Shown here: in pieces, positions 29,040-37,786 of the stretch | Position numbering within the stretch: position 1 is the stretch's first letter | How the letters are laid out: each line of letters opens with the position of its first letter | Source of the DNA: Neotamlana nanhaiensis | GTDB lineage: Bacteria; Bacteroidota; Bacteroidia; Flavobacteriales; Flavobacteriaceae | Assembly (NCBI RefSeq): GCF_000943555.1 | Contig: NZ_JTDV01000001.1 | Span: forward strand, 806,001-870,000 | Length of the DNA: 64,000 bases | Direction of reading: 5' to 3' | Notes under the pieces: generated by a model | The model's database searches: none | Told to the model about the DNA's origin: nothing | Seen by the model: the letters and a program-made list of their open reading frames with translations, nothing else | Position numbers and translations under genes: made by a program

Positions 29040-32000
29040 TTAATTAAAACTGATATTCATACCTACATTAACAGTACGTTGTACAGGGTAACCTAAACCA
29101 TTACCTCCCATTTCAACATCCCATTTTTTAAACTTACTAAAGGTTAACAAATTGGATGCGTTTAAGTAAACCCTAAACGTCGTCATACCAAGAGTTTCGC
29201 GAAGTTTTTCTGGCATATTATAACCTACTTCTACCTGTTTAAGTCTTAAAAAAGAGCCATCGCGCATAAACCATGTACTGGTTTGCGTATTGTTTTCATT
29301 AAGTTCGGTATCTAATCGTGGCCAAAATGCATAAACATCTCTATTGCTTTCAGACCAATAACTGTCTGCCACAACTTGTAATACTTGGTTTTCGCCACCA
29401 CCTGATCGAACAAAAGGTGCGATAGCCTTTGGATCTATCCAAAACGACTCGTTAGTTAAACCTTGAAAAAATGCCGATACATCAAAGTTCTTATACCCGA
29501 AAGATAAACCAAAACCATAAACAATTTCTGGTAAAGTTGGGTTACCAATCGCTACCATATCGGCTTCGGTAATTTCGCCATCTTCATTTACATCGGTATA
29601 CTTTATATCCCCTCCACCAACAGGGTTGCCTCCAAAGTTTTGTGTTGGCGAGTTTTGCGCTTCTTCATCATCAACAAATAAACGTTCTGCTATATAACCG
29701 TAGGTTTGCTGAATAGATTTCCCTACGCGCGAACGCCAGTACTCGTCGTATTCTGGTTCTTCATAAACTTCAAATTTATTGGTGGCATAAGTAAAATTAC
29801 CACGAGCCGAAATCCAAGTACCATCGCTCCAATTATGACGAAAATCGGCAGCTAAATCGATACCACTTCCAGAAGCTTCTCCTAAATTGGCTTTTATAGA
29901 TGTTTGTAAACCCATTGTACTCGGTATCGCCTCACGTTCCATTAAAATATTTGTACGGCGTTCTCTAAAATAATCGGCTTGTAACGTAAACTTGTTAAAC
30001 AAACCTAACTCTAAAGCAATGTTGGTTTTACGGGCAATTTCCCAAGTAATGTCTGGGTTTGCATAGCGGCTTACGCGCACACCATTTCTGGTATACCCAT
30101 TATCGCGACCAAACGTTGCAGAACGACCACTATCGTTTAAATTGACTTCGGACAAATAAAAGAAACGATCGGAAGCCGAACCAATACCATCGTTACCAAC
30201 AATACCGTAAGAAGCTCTTAAGCGGAAATTATTAACCGCCTCTTTAAAAGGTTCCCAAAAGGTTTCGTTTGAAATGGTCCAAGCGGCACCCACCGAAGGA
30301 AAAAATCCGTAACGTTGCGATTCATGAAAACGTTCAGAACCATTGTATCCAAAATTAAATTCTACAAAATATCTGTCGTCGTAACCATAAGTACCACGTC
30401 CCGACAAGCCTAAATTTCTAAAAGGAAGCGACGTTTGTAAACTTGTAAAATCGCTATCTATGGTTTCGTTCATTCTAAACACTAACAAACCACCCACCTG
30501 ATGCTTTTCATTAAATTTGCGGTTATACACTAACTGGCTTTGTAAGAAAAACGTTGAACTTACTGTTTTTCCGCCACCTTGAGGATCGCCTAAAGTCTCT
30601 GTTCCCGTATCTGGATTTAACTGTTGTAACGTATAACTGTTTTCTAATGCATTATAATTAGCAACTTGATAATAAAACGGATTATAAGAACGACTTACAT
30701 CAAAATATGAATTGCGATTTGTATTCACAAAAGTGTTAAACTTTAAGCCCTGAGTTAAGGCGGATAAATCTTGGTTAACCTCAAATTGTGCTAACATTCT
30801 TGATCTTGAATAATCTTTATATCCTCTAACCATTTCTGCGTAAGGATTTAAATAATTTGCATCGACACCGTAATTCCCAAATAAAATATGTTTAACATAT
30901 TTATGGTCTTCGTCTACAGGAAAATAGGCTGGAAATAAAACAGGGTTTGAACGTACCGCCATTTTATAAACATCAGATCCACCATTAAGAGGTCCTGTAT
31001 AATCATCAAACACCCCATTTAAACGCACCACCAATTCTGTTGAAGGCGATATATTAATGTTTATATTAGAGCGTAACGAATAGGTGTTTAATTTAATATT
31101 ACTATTAAAGTTATTGCGTTTATGGGTTTTTAAAATACCATTATCGGTATTATACCCTCCAGACACATAATATCTGGCTACTTTACCACCACCACTTACG
31201 TTCAAGTTCATACGTCTATTATTAGTATGGTTTTTAAAAAGTAAAGCATTCCAATCGTTAGTCGGAAAAACATAAGGATTGGTACCATTTATTGTGTTTT
31301 CTATTTTTTGTGGAGAATACAAGGTTTGCCCTAGCGGATCTCTAGTTATAACGGCTTCATTATGCATTTGCATAAAAGTTACAGGATCTGCAAACTCTAC
31401 ATTTCGGGTTGGTGATGAAGTTGAATTTTCAATACGAAGCGATATTTTTGCAGGTCCTTCAACCCCTTGTTTGGTTTGTACTAAAATGACACCGTTAGCA
31501 CCACGTGCCCCATATAATGAAGTTGCCGTAGCATCTTTTAGCACCGAAAAACTGGCTATATTGTCTTTTTGTAAACGTGCTAAATCGGTCGTTGTAAGTT
31601 CAATACCGTCTATTAAAATAAGTGGACTTCTATTAGCTTGTGTTCCAAAGGTTGTTACACCTCGCACAAAAAAGTCGGCATTATCTTCACCAGGTTCGCC
31701 ACTACGTTGATAAGCTATAACTCCAGCCACTTGGCCTGCAAGTGCCGTAGTTAAGTTACTTGTTGAAATTTTTTGTAAATCTTTAGTATTAATGGTTGAA
31801 ACAGCACCAATCATATCGGTTTTTTTCTGTTCTCCAAACGCTACAACAACAACTTCTTCAAGAGCTTCTGTGTCTTCTAATAACACAATATTTATAGTCG
31901 ATTTTCCTTCTATTTTAATTTCTTGCTTAAGCATCCCAACGTACGATACAACAAGTGCTTTAGCATCGTCTGGAATTAAAAAATCATACTTTCCGTCAAA

Positions 32001-32171
32001 ATCGGTTGTTGTTCCTATGGCGCTGCCTTTAACTACAATGGTCACTCCAGGCAAGGGCATTCCGCCTTTATCTGTAACCACTCCAGAAACATTGATCTTA
32101 TTTTGCCCCAAAATGGGTAAGCTTAACAAGAATGCCAATATAAAGAGGACTTGTTTTGTTTTTATTTTCAT
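29040..32171 (-). CDS. SusC-like TonB-dependent outer-membrane transporter (GH31 locus)
   Basis: This 1043-residue protein has a signal peptide ending in PILGQ, a carboxypeptidase-D-like regulatory domain (VSGVVTDKGGMPLPGVTIVVKG, TTTDFDGKYDF), a TonB-box-like EEVVVVAFGEQKK, a plug domain (VRGVTTFGTQANRSPLILIDGIE) and a beta-barrel of about 800 residues. It imports oligosaccharides with the SusD encoded 37 bp downstream. No regulon element precedes it. Confidence 0.93.
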   Translation of the reverse strand: MKIKTKQVLFILAFLLSLPILGQNKINVSGVVTDKGGMPLPGVTIVVKGSAIGTTTDFDGKYDFLIPDDAKALVVSYVGMLKQEIKIEGKSTINIVLLEDTEALEEVVVVAFGEQKKTDMIGAVSTINTKDLQKISTSNLTTALAGQVAGVIAYQRSGEPGEDNADFFVRGVTTFGTQANRSPLILIDGIELTTTDLARLQKDNIASFSVLKDATATSLYGARGANGVILVQTKQGVEGPAKISLRIENSTSSPTRNVEFADPVTFMQMHNEAVITRDPLGQTLYSPQKIENTINGTNPYVFPTNDWNALLFKNHTNNRRMNLNVSGGGKVARYYVSGGYNTDNGILKTHKRNNFNSNIKLNTYSLRSNININISPSTELVVRLNGVFDDYTGPLNGGSDVYKMAVRSNPVLFPAYFPVDEDHKYVKHILFGNYGVDANYLNPYAEMVRGYKDYSRSRMLAQFEVNQDLSALTQGLKFNTFVNTNRNSYFDVSRSYNPFYYQVANYNALENSYTLQQLNPDTGTETLGDPQGGGKTVSSTFFLQSQLVYNRKFNEKHQVGGLLVFRMNETIDSDFTSLQTSLPFRNLGLSGRGTYGYDDRYFVEFNFGYNGSERFHESQRYGFFPSVGAAWTISNETFWEPFKEAVNNFRLRASYGIVGNDGIGSASDRFFYLSEVNLNDSGRSATFGRDNGYTRNGVRVSRYANPDITWEIARKTNIALELGLFNKFTLQADYFRERRTNILMEREAIPSTMGLQTSIKANLGEASGSGIDLAADFRHNWSDGTWISARGNFTYATNKFEVYEEPEYDEYWRSRVGKSIQQTYGYIAERLFVDDEEAQNSPTQNFGGNPVGGGDIKYTDVNEDGEITEADMVAIGNPTLPEIVYGFGLSFGYKNFDVSAFFQGLTNESFWIDPKAIAPFVRSGGGENQVLQVVADSYWSESNRDVYAFWPRLDTELNENNTQTSTWFMRDGSFLRLKQVEVGYNMPEKLRETLGMTTFRVYLNASNLLTFSKFKKWDVEMGGNGLGYPVQRTVNVGMNISFN

Positions 32172-32640
32172 GCCTTATTTGTTTGGTTATTTTTTTAGTT
32201 GGTAAGTAATGACTGTTGAATTAAAAATGTGGTTAGCATTTTTCTCTTTAACATAATAATCATGTTTAAAAAAAAGAGAATTCAAAAGTTACCAAATCAT
32301 TTGTTTTTTGCTTCATACGTATTTTTTATTAGTTAATAATTAAGTGTTTGGTGTTGAGCAAATAAACTTGATTATGTCTTTTTTCATAGAGAATATTGTA
32401 CTTAAAAAACAAGAAAAATGTACAAAACCCCAATAAACAAGGACATTATAAATGTATTGATCAAAATATATATACTTTTAAAATGTCTACTTTTCATTCT
32501 TTCATAAAACTAAAACAAAAAAAGTCATACAACACTAAAGAAAAAGTTTTAGAACTTTTTTTAGAGCTATACAACTTTATTAAAAGATAATGTCTTATCT
32601 GATTTAAGACATTAATAAATTATTATTTAAATAAATAAAT
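32172..32640. other. 469-bp gap upstream of the GH31-locus SusC
   Basis: This very AT-rich stretch separates the SusC start (32171) from the stop of GH2 (32641), both on the minus strand. It should contain the promoter of the SusC operon, but I cannot fix its boxes. A small hairpin (AAAAATG, 7-base loop, CATTTTT; 32223-32243) and the GH2 terminator (32588-32614) are visible. The 64-codon plus-strand frame at 32396-32590 has no support. The regulon direct repeat is absent. Confidence 0.7.
32588..32614 (-). terminator. Hairpin after the GH105-to-GH2 operon
   Basis: TAATGTCTTA (32588-32597) pairs perfectly with TAAGACATTA (32605-32614) across a 7-base loop, 26 bp past the GH2 stop on the minus strand. 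The following T-run is weak. Confidence 0.55.
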
Positions 32641-35064
32641 TTATTCCACCGATTGTATCGTCACTTTTCCAGATTTTAAACCACTTCCTTTCACGCTTAA
32701 TTCAATATCGCCTGCAGTTTTAGATGATTGCACGAGAACCACCAATTGTCCGCTAAACAATTTCATAGTTGGGTTATGAAACACCTCAAGCGACGTAGCA
32801 TCTCCGTTACAGGCGGCTCTAAACGAACCATTCCCTTTTACCTTAAATTTAAGCTGATTGGTTGCCGTTGGGCATGGTATACCGTTTTTATCAACTACCG
32901 AAACACGCACAAAAGCTAAATCGTCACCATTAGCTTTTACTGTTTTATTCTCTAGAGTTAAAACAATTTTATAAGGTTTTCCGGCTGTTTTTATTTCCTT
33001 TTCAGCAGCGGTGTTACCTTCTTTATCAAAAGCAACTACTTTAACGGTTCCGGGTTCGTATTTTACGTCCATCCACATTAATCGGTAACGATTTTGTTTC
33101 GTACTGTCATTCTTTTTCTGGATGCCCATACTTTTACCATTTACAAATAATTCGGCACTATCGTAACTGGTGTAAACAAACACCGGCGTGGTTTCGCCTT
33201 CGCGACCTTCCCAATTCCAGTGTGGTAAAATGTGTAAGGTTTCATCTTCGGTATTCCAGCGGCTGCGATACAGATAAAATCTATCCTTTGGTAAACCTGC
33301 CAAATCATTAATTCCGAAATACGAACTTCTTGATGGCCATTTATCGTCGTAAGGTGTTGGCTCTCCTAAATAATCGAAACCTGTCCAAACAAACTCGCCA
33401 ATAACCCAAGGTTTATCGTCTTGCAACACAAAATCATCATCTGGTAAATTAGACCAGCTACAATACTCTAAATCGTAAGACGAACATTGGTAATCGTCGT
33501 ATTGCTTCATCGAAGCCTTTTCCACAGGAAATTTATAAATACCGCGAGAACTTACAGTTGAAGCCGTCTCAGATCCTAATATAAATCCTTGCGGAAATTT
33601 CTCCTGAGCTTCTTCATATAAATGCACACGATAATTAAGTCCCGGAATATCTAACAAAGCACCAAAACCCGATTTCATGGTATTTCCCACTTGATCCATA
33701 CCAACCGTTACAGGACGTGTTGGGTCTTCACGATGAAAAATATCTTGCAAGCGTTTGGCACGCTTTACACCTTCTGCACCCCATTGATCTGGCACTTCGT
33801 TACCCGAACTCCACATCACTATGGAAGGGTGATTTCTGGTAGCGTGAATTAAATTGATTAAATCTTTTTCTACATCTTCTTCAAAAAACAAATGATAGCC
33901 ATTATCAACTTTTGGTTTCGCCCATTCGTCAAAACTCTCCGCTAAAAACATGATACCCATTTCGTCGCACAACTCCAATTGCTCTAGTGATGGCATGTTG
34001 TGCGCACTTCTTACAGCATCGGCGCCCATATCTTTTAATATTTGAAGCTGACGGCGTAACGCAGATTTGTTCAACGCCGAACCAATAGGCCCTAAATCGT
34101 GATGCAAACAAACCCCTTTAAACTTGCGGATTTCACCATTTAAACTAAAGCCTTTACCAGCTTCGTATTTAATATCTCGAATTCCAAATATGGTGGTTAC
34201 AGCATCTAAAAGCGTTCCGTTTTTATAAACTTCAGACTTTGCCTTGTACAAATAAGGCATTTCAGGACTCCACAAATTAGGATTATTTACTGCTAAAATC
34301 TGCTCAAACTGATTGTTAAAATTTGTAGTTGTTGTATTCGAAGCAACCTCGTTTCCCTCAGCGTTCAAAATAGTTGTTTTAAGTTCTAAATTGCTTCCTG
34401 TAACTTCGGTTTTCACATTTACTTTGGCAATGTTCTTACTCACTAAAGGCGTGGTAATGTAAGTTCCCCAATGATTGATGCTTTCCTTGTTTTTTACAAT
34501 TAATTGCACCTTGCGATATAAACCTGCCCCTGGATACCAACGCGACGATTTATCGCGGTTCGTTAAATGTACTGCCAGCACATTGGTATCCTCTAAATAT
34601 TCGGTAATATCGAAGTAAAAATAATTATAACCGTAGTTCCACGAGCCTACTTTTTTACCATTTAAATAGACTTGTGGTTCGCTCATAGCACCATCAAAAG
34701 TTAATAATACTTTTTCGTTTTGCGCAACATCAGTCAGTTTAAAAGTATGTCTATACCAACCTTCGCCAATATAAGGCAATGCCCCTGTACGACCTGTTTT
34801 TTCCGTTGGTGTTTTCTCGCCATTTTGCAAAATGGCAACGGTTTGTTTATCAATTTCCTTATCGAATGGCCCGTAAATAGCCCAATCGTGAGGGACGGAT
34901 ACAGTTTCCCATTTTGTGTCATTGAAGTTTTTTTGGTAAGCATCATTGTAGCTGCCTTTTGCAAATTTCCAATTTTCTTTTAAGTCTATTATCTGCCTTG
35001 TTTGAGCAGCAATAGTTAACGAAAACAGAAAACAAACAAAAAAAATAGATGTTGTAGTTCTCAT
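32641..35064 (-). CDS. GH2 beta-galactosidase-like enzyme
   Basis: This 807-residue protein has a signal peptide ending in TIAAQ. The order is sugar-binding domain (NDTKWETVSVPHDWAI, SSRWYPGAGLYRKVQL), immunoglobulin-like domain, TIM barrel (FKGVCLHHDLGPIG, DAVRSAHNMPS) and C-terminal DUF4982/Ig-like modules. The acid/base is in MWSSGNEVPD (Glu near 422) and the nucleophile in LGSETAS (Glu near 498). It should remove beta-linked galactose or a related sugar. It ends the operon GH105-sulfatase-GH43-mutarotase-GH2, 15 bp after the mutarotase. Its last 117 bp recur, with silent changes only, as the relic at 14724. Confidence 0.9.
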   Translation of the reverse strand: MRTTTSIFFVCFLFSLTIAAQTRQIIDLKENWKFAKGSYNDAYQKNFNDTKWETVSVPHDWAIYGPFDKEIDKQTVAILQNGEKTPTEKTGRTGALPYIGEGWYRHTFKLTDVAQNEKVLLTFDGAMSEPQVYLNGKKVGSWNYGYNYFYFDITEYLEDTNVLAVHLTNRDKSSRWYPGAGLYRKVQLIVKNKESINHWGTYITTPLVSKNIAKVNVKTEVTGSNLELKTTILNAEGNEVASNTTTTNFNNQFEQILAVNNPNLWSPEMPYLYKAKSEVYKNGTLLDAVTTIFGIRDIKYEAGKGFSLNGEIRKFKGVCLHHDLGPIGSALNKSALRRQLQILKDMGADAVRSAHNMPSLEQLELCDEMGIMFLAESFDEWAKPKVDNGYHLFFEEDVEKDLINLIHATRNHPSIVMWSSGNEVPDQWGAEGVKRAKRLQDIFHREDPTRPVTVGMDQVGNTMKSGFGALLDIPGLNYRVHLYEEAQEKFPQGFILGSETASTVSSRGIYKFPVEKASMKQYDDYQCSSYDLEYCSWSNLPDDDFVLQDDKPWVIGEFVWTGFDYLGEPTPYDDKWPSRSSYFGINDLAGLPKDRFYLYRSRWNTEDETLHILPHWNWEGREGETTPVFVYTSYDSAELFVNGKSMGIQKKNDSTKQNRYRLMWMDVKYEPGTVKVVAFDKEGNTAAEKEIKTAGKPYKIVLTLENKTVKANGDDLAFVRVSVVDKNGIPCPTATNQLKFKVKGNGSFRAACNGDATSLEVFHNPTMKLFSGQLVVLVQSSKTAGDIELSVKGSGLKSGKVTIQSVE

Positions 35065-35079
35065 TTAGTTATTTTTTTG

Positions 35080-35403
35080 CTAATCTAAATGAAAAACTTC
35101 TTTTAGAGGCTTTTCAACTGGAGAATTATCAGGATTTGTATCCATGATATCTGCCATATACGCCCACCATTTCTTTACAATTGGGTGATTTGGTAGGTAG
35201 TTAACATCAAAATCGGCACTAATTTTTTGAACAGCAAAAAGGATTAATGTTTCTTCGTCAAGAAAAATACTGTAATCTTGAATGCCCGTTTCTGAAAGTA
35301 ACTCAGACAGTTCTGGCCAAATTTCGTCATGTCGCTTTTTATATTCCGCTTCAAAACCAGGTTTAAGTTTCATTTTAAAGGCATTGCGTATGGTATTGCT
35401 CAT
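35080..35403 (-). CDS. rhaM: L-rhamnose mutarotase
   Basis: This 107-residue cytoplasmic protein has the RhaM family pattern: FKMKLKPGFEAEYKKRHDEIWPEL at the N-terminus (including the catalytic-type His and Tyr), DYSIFLDEETLILFAV, and PIVKKWWAYMADIMDTNPDNSP. It interconverts the alpha and beta anomers of L-rhamnose to feed rhamnose isomerase. Its start overlaps the GH43-like stop by one base (TAATG), so translation is coupled. Its place among periplasmic glycanases links this operon directly to the rhamnose pathway at 59232 onward. Confidence 0.93.
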   Translation of the reverse strand: MSNTIRNAFKMKLKPGFEAEYKKRHDEIWPELSELLSETGIQDYSIFLDEETLILFAVQKISADFDVNYLPNHPIVKKWWAYMADIMDTNPDNSPVEKPLKEVFHLD

Positions 35404-36410
35404 TATTTTGGAGATTTTAAATTAATATAAGTTGGCTTATTTCTGTTGCAAATTAAACTTCCGTTTTCATATTCTAATTCTGCAACTTGTATAGTTGTTC
35501 GGCGGGTTTCGTAAGTATCTTTACCTTCATTTTCTGGTGTTCTTCCGGGATGTGTAAAGTAAAACACGTAGGCTTTATCGGTGTTAATCACAATATCAGG
35601 ATGTCCGCCTTTTACGCGATCGTCCTCACCCGTTCCTGGAGTTTCTAAAATATTTTCAGGTTGACGTTGCCAGTTTTCAAAATCGGTTGAGCTATACACA
35701 CCCAAACCACGCCAAGCATCGTTAACCATCCAGTTTTTATCCTTCCAACGGAATACATTTGGGCCTTCTCCACGATCTTTCACTACTTTTTTACCACTGT
35801 CTTCCCAAGTGTATAAATCTTTGCTATCAGCATAATAAATAGACTTTCCATCGTTTTCATTATTGTAATACATACGCCAAGTGCCGTTTGGAAGCTGAAA
35901 CACATCAGCATCAATACAACGCTCTGAAGCCAATTTTAATTGCGATTGAAACTTCCAATCCACAAGATTATCACTAGTTAAATGAATGATATATCTTGGG
36001 TGATACCAATCGTTAAAAATTCCTGGAACAATGGTTAAATACATGTGATACGTGCCATTATGCTCTAAAACATCGGGCGCCCAATAAGTAACATCTTCAA
36101 GATTGTATTCAATATTGCAAGTACCTTTATAGTTCCATTTTGCACCGTTTTGGGAAGTTGCAATGCCAATTTTAGTACCATGCACCCAACTTACACCGTT
36201 TGCTGTAGTATCGCTGGCGCGCCTGTTGGTGTAAAACATAAACCATTCTTTTTCTTTGTTATTCCATTGAATGGAAGGATCTGCGGCACCATCAAAAACA
36301 GGATCGCGAAACAAAGGTTTATCGGCAATTTGTAGTTTAGGTGCGCAGGATATTGCTATCAAATTGATGCACACCATTAAAAAAGTGTTTTTAAAGTTGA
36401 TTTTGAACAT
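35403..36410 (-). CDS. GH43-like five-bladed propeller lipoprotein
   Basis: This 335-residue protein has a lipoprotein signal (MVCINLIAISCAPK). Propeller blades show the GH43-type acids: FDGAADPSIQW near the start, VTYWAPDVLEHNGTYHMYL in the middle, and CIDADVFQLPNGTWRMYY. A further block EGPNVFRWKDKNWMV follows. The linkage is unknown; arabinose, galactose or an unsaturated uronide are candidates in pectin. It lies 6 bp after the sulfatase and overlaps rhaM by one base. Confidence 0.82.
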   Translation of the reverse strand: MFKINFKNTFLMVCINLIAISCAPKLQIADKPLFRDPVFDGAADPSIQWNNKEKEWFMFYTNRRASDTTANGVSWVHGTKIGIATSQNGAKWNYKGTCNIEYNLEDVTYWAPDVLEHNGTYHMYLTIVPGIFNDWYHPRYIIHLTSDNLVDWKFQSQLKLASERCIDADVFQLPNGTWRMYYNNENDGKSIYYADSKDLYTWEDSGKKVVKDRGEGPNVFRWKDKNWMVNDAWRGLGVYSSTDFENWQRQPENILETPGTGEDDRVKGGHPDIVINTDKAYVFYFTHPGRTPENEGKDTYETRRTTIQVAELEYENGSLICNRNKPTYINLKSPK

Positions 36411-36416
36411 GATTTT

Positions 36417-37781
36417 CTATTTCAAAGGTACATTTACGGTTTTATCATCTTTTGAAAAATGATATTCTAAACGTTGTTTTAACAAGTCTAAAACAACAGT
36501 ATTCTCTTCTGCTAGATTATGCTTTTCTTCCGGATCTTCATCTATATTATATAGTTGATAGGTTGATGGTGAATTATCGGCATGACGATTTCTAATAATT
36601 TTCCATGGCCATCCAATTAAACATTCTTGAACATGACCGCGTATGTAAATTTCGTGATTGGTAATTTCGTTTGAATCTGTGATACTTTTCCAAACGTTAA
36701 TACCTTCCACATACTGCGGAATTTCTGCTTTGATTAAGGATAGAATAGTCGGCATCACATCGGAAACCGACATATAATTCGCATTTGTAAATGCCTTTAA
36801 ATGATTTTTCCAATACACAATAGCCGGCACGCGAATAGCGCCTTCGTAGTTTGAAGCTTTCCAATCGCGCAGCGGTGTATTGCTCCCCAACACAGGATTT
36901 GGACCATGTACACCATTATACTGCGTTGTTGGAAACCAATGTTCCATGGCGCCGTTATCACTTAGAAAAATAACAATGGTATTTTCGTCCAATTTGTTTT
37001 CTTCCAAGGTTTTTAAAACTTTACCAATGCTATTATCCATGTGTGTCATGGCTGCGGCAAAATCTACGCGTGAACTATCTTTTATGGTTACATAATATGG
37101 CGCTTTCCATTGTTCTTCTTCTTGCAAAGGAAAATGAGGCGCACTATAGGCCAACTGCACATAAAACGATTTTGAAGTATCGCGTTTTTTGGTTAACCAC
37201 TCGATAGTTTCTTTGGTAAGTAAATCGGTTGTATGACCTTCTTCCTCAATCATCTTATCGTTTCTGTACCAACTGGCATCGCCGTTTTTGTATCGATGTG
37301 TGTATTGATCGATTTGACCATGTAAAAAACCGTAAGAATAATCGAAACCAAAAGCATTCGGGCCATTACTAATATCTAAACCTAAATGCCACTTACCGAA
37401 TAAAGCATTTTCATAATTATGTTTTTTTAAAACCTGAGGTAACGTGGTAATGGAATCTGGCAACGTCTTATTACTTTTTCCACTGATTGGCGCAACTACA
37501 CCTATTCGGCTAGCAGGCATACCCGTTAACAACGACACGCGTGATGGTGAACAGGTTGGATTTGCGTAAAATCGATTGAGTTGTACGCCATTTTTTGCCA
37601 AGGAATCGATGTTTGGTGTACTAATTTCTGATCCGTTGTACCCCACGTCGTTCCAACCAGCATCATCTGCAATTATTACCAGAATATTTGGATTATCGGA
37701 TTTAACAATGACATCATTTTGTTGCTTACAGCTTAAAATGGAAAGGGAAATTAAAAAGAAGCTACCGAGTTTTTTTATCAT
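36417..37781 (-). CDS. Type I (S1) sulfatase lipoprotein
   Basis: This 454-residue protein has a lipoprotein signal (ISLSILSCKQQ). The metal site begins with VIIADDAGWNDVGYNG, and the activation motif CSPSRVSLLTG places the formylglycine cysteine at 77 followed by Arg81. GKWHLG and FLSDNGAMEHW complete the S1 sulfatase set. It removes a sulfate ester from a sugar, presumably in the periplasm, and needs a formylglycine-generating or anaerobic maturase encoded elsewhere. It is the only sulfatase in the window and lies 5 bp after GH105. Its presence suggests that the natural glycan is partly sulfated, as in marine polysaccharides. Confidence 0.92.
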   Translation of the reverse strand: MIKKLGSFFLISLSILSCKQQNDVIVKSDNPNILVIIADDAGWNDVGYNGSEISTPNIDSLAKNGVQLNRFYANPTCSPSRVSLLTGMPASRIGVVAPISGKSNKTLPDSITTLPQVLKKHNYENALFGKWHLGLDISNGPNAFGFDYSYGFLHGQIDQYTHRYKNGDASWYRNDKMIEEEGHTTDLLTKETIEWLTKKRDTSKSFYVQLAYSAPHFPLQEEEQWKAPYYVTIKDSSRVDFAAAMTHMDNSIGKVLKTLEENKLDENTIVIFLSDNGAMEHWFPTTQYNGVHGPNPVLGSNTPLRDWKASNYEGAIRVPAIVYWKNHLKAFTNANYMSVSDVMPTILSLIKAEIPQYVEGINVWKSITDSNEITNHEIYIRGHVQECLIGWPWKIIRNRHADNSPSTYQLYNIDEDPEEKHNLAEENTVVLDLLKQRLEYHFSKDDKTVNVPLK

Positions 37782-37786
37782 AAAAA

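Noticed and set aside
31279-31710. 143-codon plus-strand frame inside SusC, plus a neighbour at 31792-32205
   Set aside because: Both are antisense to a clear SusC plug and N-terminal domain, with no signal or domain of their own; they are shadows of the coding strand.
32396-32590. 64-codon plus-strand frame in the gap before SusC
   Set aside because: It lies in very AT-rich DNA, has a low-complexity lysine- and asparagine-rich product and no recognisable motif, and probably overlaps the upstream region of SusC.
36741-36760. AAGGATAG-like strings inside coding sequence (for example in the sulfatase and GH31 genes)
   Set aside because: They are single, lack the second half-site and the spaced -7 box, and lie within genes.
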